From contig CAJUNX010000063.1 in assembly GCA_910587865.1 (NCBI GenBank), forward strand, positions 1-16,872: a DNA stretch of 16,872 nucleotides. Direction: 5' to 3'. The notes beneath the pieces are model-generated. The model was given only the letters and a program-made list of their open reading frames with translations, was not told the origin of the DNA and made no database searches. This document shows positions 15,196-16,872 of the stretch, one piece after another. The first letter of the stretch is position 1. Every line of letters begins with the position of its first letter. The translations under genes were made by a program, and so were the position numbers. Origin of the DNA: an uncultured Roseburia sp. GTDB lineage: Bacteria > Bacillota > Clostridia > Lachnospirales > Lachnospiraceae.

Positions 15196-16509
15196 TTATT
15201 TGGAGAGACAATAATGGGTGTTCTTTCCCTTGCCTTCCTGGACGATCAGTCCATTTTCTATCATTTGCTTTAGCAGCCGTCCGCATGTCGTCTGGCCGAT
15301 ACCCAGTAGTATTTCAACTTCTTTTCTTGTGACAAACCCCCGTTCCTTTGCCAGTGCAATCACTTTTTCTTCTTCCGTGCTGCTTTTGGAATCCGTATTG
15401 TCCGGTTCTTTCTGTTCCGTCTCTGCGTTCAGGTTGGGAAGAATGATCTTAAACGCGTTATCGGACGTTTCAATCTGCGGCGTCAGCCCGGTCCCTTCGT
15501 AGGCATCCATAATTTTCAGGATTCCGGTGCCATAGGCCTCAATCAGTTCCAAACGATAAAATACATTTGCCAGTTTTACATTCCGACAGACAGATATTCC
15601 CATTGTCACATCCTTTAAGGTCACGCCGCTTACCAGACCACCTATAGAGGTAAACTCGATCCTGTCTGTATAAATGCTGATAAAGGTACTGGCCCGGAAG
15701 GAATATTCACGGTGGACCAGAAGGTTCAGAAGGGCCTCTCTGACAGCTACCTCTGGGTAGTCGCGCCTGTCGATACGGCGCAGCTTTTCAAAAGATGAAT
15801 GGGTCTGATTGCGAAAATCAATAAAATCATAAACATCATCCATCTGCTGGAACAGGGAGCCGGTAAATTCTTTCCGGTCCTTAAACTGGTTCTGGTTCGT
15901 TCCTTCAAAAACAGCCGCCTTGATCGTATGCACGCATTGGTCGGAAAGCAGCAGCCCCAGGTTCGTATAAACGCCATCCTGTGTCATAATCCCCAGTGTT
16001 TTCATTTGGGCCTGCCCAAACTTTATATTCCGTTCTGCAAATTCTTTTCCGGCTCTTTCAAAGGTCAAATTCTGCTCCAAAGACCTCATTTCCTCAAAGC
16101 GGTCGCCATCTGTTTCCTTAATCATGTGCCGGATCGCTGTATTGGTAGCCGGCACGGAGGAATATCCCTGACGGACATAGACACCTTCGGGACGCAGTCC
16201 TTTTTTCGCAATGTAATAAGGCCGCTCCGTTCCCTGCTGAATATCAACCGCGACAATTTTCTTTCCATCTACCGTCAAGGTTTCATAATGGAGAAACATG
16301 GTTAAGTCCGGTTTGATTGCATCTCGGATCATATTGCTGACCTGCAAGGAAGCACTGTCCGGATCATCCAGCCCCGACACGGTTCCGTCATCCTGCACGC
16401 CGATATACAGCTTTCCGCCCTCACAGTTTGCAAAAGCTATGATTTCTTTTTTGATGTCCTCCACCACGATTGCTTTCAGTTCAACCGTTTCGCTTTCCTG
16501 AAAAGTCAT
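15196..16509 (-). CDS. AlbA_2/Schlafen-like DNA-binding protein with GHKL-type and winged-helix domains
   Basis: A 437-residue regulator-type protein from the ATG at 16509, chosen because GGGAGG stands seven bases upstream; a frame-extending ATG at 16539 lacks this. Residues about 3-125 are an AlbA_2 (Slfn AlbA_2-like) domain: ESETVELKAIVVEDIKKEII, AFANCEGGKLYIGVQDDG and RPEGVYVRQG. Residues about 245-360 are the HATPase_c_4 / RecG-like C-terminal domain: VREALLNLLVHREYS, YTDRIEFTSIGGL and EAYGTGI. Residues about 380-435 are a winged helix with VTRKEVEILLGIGQTTCGRL. Such proteins are often annotated as putative ATP-dependent DNA helicase or transcriptional regulator and are common on mobile elements. 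A repeat array at its own promoter suggests autoregulation, which is inference. Confidence 0.9.
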   Translation of the reverse strand: MTFQESETVELKAIVVEDIKKEIIAFANCEGGKLYIGVQDDGTVSGLDDPDSASLQVSNMIRDAIKPDLTMFLHYETLTVDGKKIVAVDIQQGTERPYYIAKKGLRPEGVYVRQGYSSVPATNTAIRHMIKETDGDRFEEMRSLEQNLTFERAGKEFAERNIKFGQAQMKTLGIMTQDGVYTNLGLLLSDQCVHTIKAAVFEGTNQNQFKDRKEFTGSLFQQMDDVYDFIDFRNQTHSSFEKLRRIDRRDYPEVAVREALLNLLVHREYSFRASTFISIYTDRIEFTSIGGLVSGVTLKDVTMGISVCRNVKLANVFYRLELIEAYGTGILKIMDAYEGTGLTPQIETSDNAFKIILPNLNAETEQKEPDNTDSKSSTEEEKVIALAKERGFVTRKEVEILLGIGQTTCGRLLKQMIENGLIVQEGKGKNTHYCLSK

Positions 16510-16539
16510 CTGATCGCCTCCCAAATTTATTCCACCCAT

Positions 16540-16568
16540 ATTCTAACCATTCTAACCGTTCTTGTCAA
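16540..16568 (-). promoter_or_regulatory. Promoter of the AlbA_2 regulator gene
   Basis: On the minus strand TTGACA (16563-16568), a 17-base spacer and TAGAAT (16540-16545). The -10 box lies inside the operator repeats, so occupancy of the repeats would block the promoter. Confidence 0.8.
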
Positions 16569-16593
16569 CCTTTTTGGTTAGAATGATTAGAAT
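16540..16593. repeat. Tandem inverted operator repeats
   Basis: The left arm holds two exact tandem ATTCTAACC units (16540-16548, 16549-16557). The right arm, 18 bases away, holds the reverse complement pair GGTTAGAAT and GATTAGAAT (16576-16584, 16585-16593), with one mismatch over 18 bases. The arms flank the -35 box and cover the -10 box of the AlbA_2 gene. A further copy, ATTCTAATCATT, identical over 12 bases to the reverse complement of the right arm, lies at 16686-16697 ahead of the plus-strand gene. Confidence 0.85.
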
Positions 16594-16653
16594 ACATCTC
16601 AGGGTACGGGGACACAGCCCCAAATGCAGATTTTCAAGGCGTGTCAAAAGAGG

Positions 16654-16685
16654 ATGTCCCGAATTTTATATCGTATTCGGGACAT
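16654..16685. repeat. Perfect 11-base inverted repeat in the divergent leader
   Basis: ATGTCCCGAAT (16654-16664) and ATTCGGGACAT (16675-16685) are exact inverted copies around an AT-rich ten-base centre. No T-run follows on either strand, so it looks more like an operator or an RNA hairpin in the plus-strand leader than a terminator. Confidence 0.7.
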
Positions 16686-16725
16686 ATTCTAATCATTATT
16701 CTTTTCACCAGGAGAAAAAAAGTTT

Positions 16726-16872
16726 TTGAAAGTCAAAAAAATCGGCATTAAGAATGAGTATGTGGCTATGGTAACAGAAGCAGAATATCAGACCATGCAG
16801 ACCCACAGCTTTCTTGCTGCCCTACATGGAAAGACCAGCGGACACAAGGGAGGGCTGCAAGCACCGCTGTAC
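16726..16872 (+). CDS. Start of an unidentified mobile-element protein (3' end off window)
   Basis: Forty-nine codons run to the window end without a stop: MKVKKIGIKNEYVAMVTEAE, then YQTMQTHSFLAALHGKTSGH, then KGGLQAPLY. The start is TTG at 16726 with AGGAG about eleven bases upstream; spacing is long, but no better start exists in frame. It is divergent from the AlbA_2 gene and shares its operator motif. I do not recognise the family. A role in the element's replication or transfer is possible from location only. Confidence 0.6.
   Translation, partial: MKVKKIGIKNEYVAMVTEAEYQTMQTHSFLAALHGKTSGHKGGLQAPLY

Noticed and set aside
16540..16697. CRISPR-like repeats
   Set aside because: Units are nine bases, in tandem and inverted pairs, with no regular spacers; the layout fits an operator.
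14046..16872. Attachment sites or element ends
   Set aside because: I found no convincing direct repeat flanking the island within the window; the other end is probably outside it.

Overview
The window looks like a chromosomal segment of a Gram-positive gut Clostridium-type bacterium, most likely Lachnospiraceae. The signs are a GC-moderate sequence, AGGAGG-type ribosome binding sites, a YesM/YesN-type two-component pair beside an LplB/LplC-type sugar ABC transporter, a GH3 glucosidase with reversed domain order, and serine-recombinase mobile DNA. This placement is inferred from family resemblance only. Nearly every intact gene reads on the minus strand, so the window is best read from high to low coordinates. 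No rRNA, tRNA or CRISPR array was seen.

Region A (1-2791) is a tightly coupled three-gene operon behind a consensus promoter. It encodes a small coiled-coil protein, a two-helix membrane protein with a coiled-coil tail, and a lipoprotein joining a substrate-binding-like domain to a von Willebrand A domain (cut by the window edge). Region B (2788-3950) is a single gene fusing a GNAT acetyltransferase to a Nim/PPOX-type flavin-binding domain. Region C (3985-9586) is a sugar-uptake locus: sensor kinase, AraC-type response regulator, a terminator, the C-terminal stump of the substrate-binding protein, then two intact permeases. Region D (9686-10743) is a graveyard of three 3'-end fragments: a zinc alcohol/polyol dehydrogenase, a MATE transporter, and, facing away from MATE on the plus strand, the end of a MerR-family regulator. 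Region E (10755-14032) holds a complete GH3 glycosidase preceded by a coiled-coil lipoprotein.

Region F (about 14050-16872) is a decayed mobile island, visibly more AT-rich at its left side. It contains a frameshifted small gene, a strongly promoted orphan small-RNA unit ending in a terminator, a scrambled serine-recombinase pseudogene, an intact AlbA_2/Schlafen-like DNA-binding ATPase-type regulator behind a repeat-rich operator, and the start of an unidentified divergent gene.

Functionally, kinase, regulator, permeases and GH3 enzyme would form a sense, import and hydrolyse module for an oligosaccharide, probably beta-linked glucose or a similar sugar. The importer appears to have lost most of its own binding protein. 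The most interesting unexplained items are the small-RNA unit (14548-14699), the operator array around 16540-16697, the deletion scar that removed the 5' halves of two divergent genes (about 10480), and the uncharacterised three-gene VWA operon.
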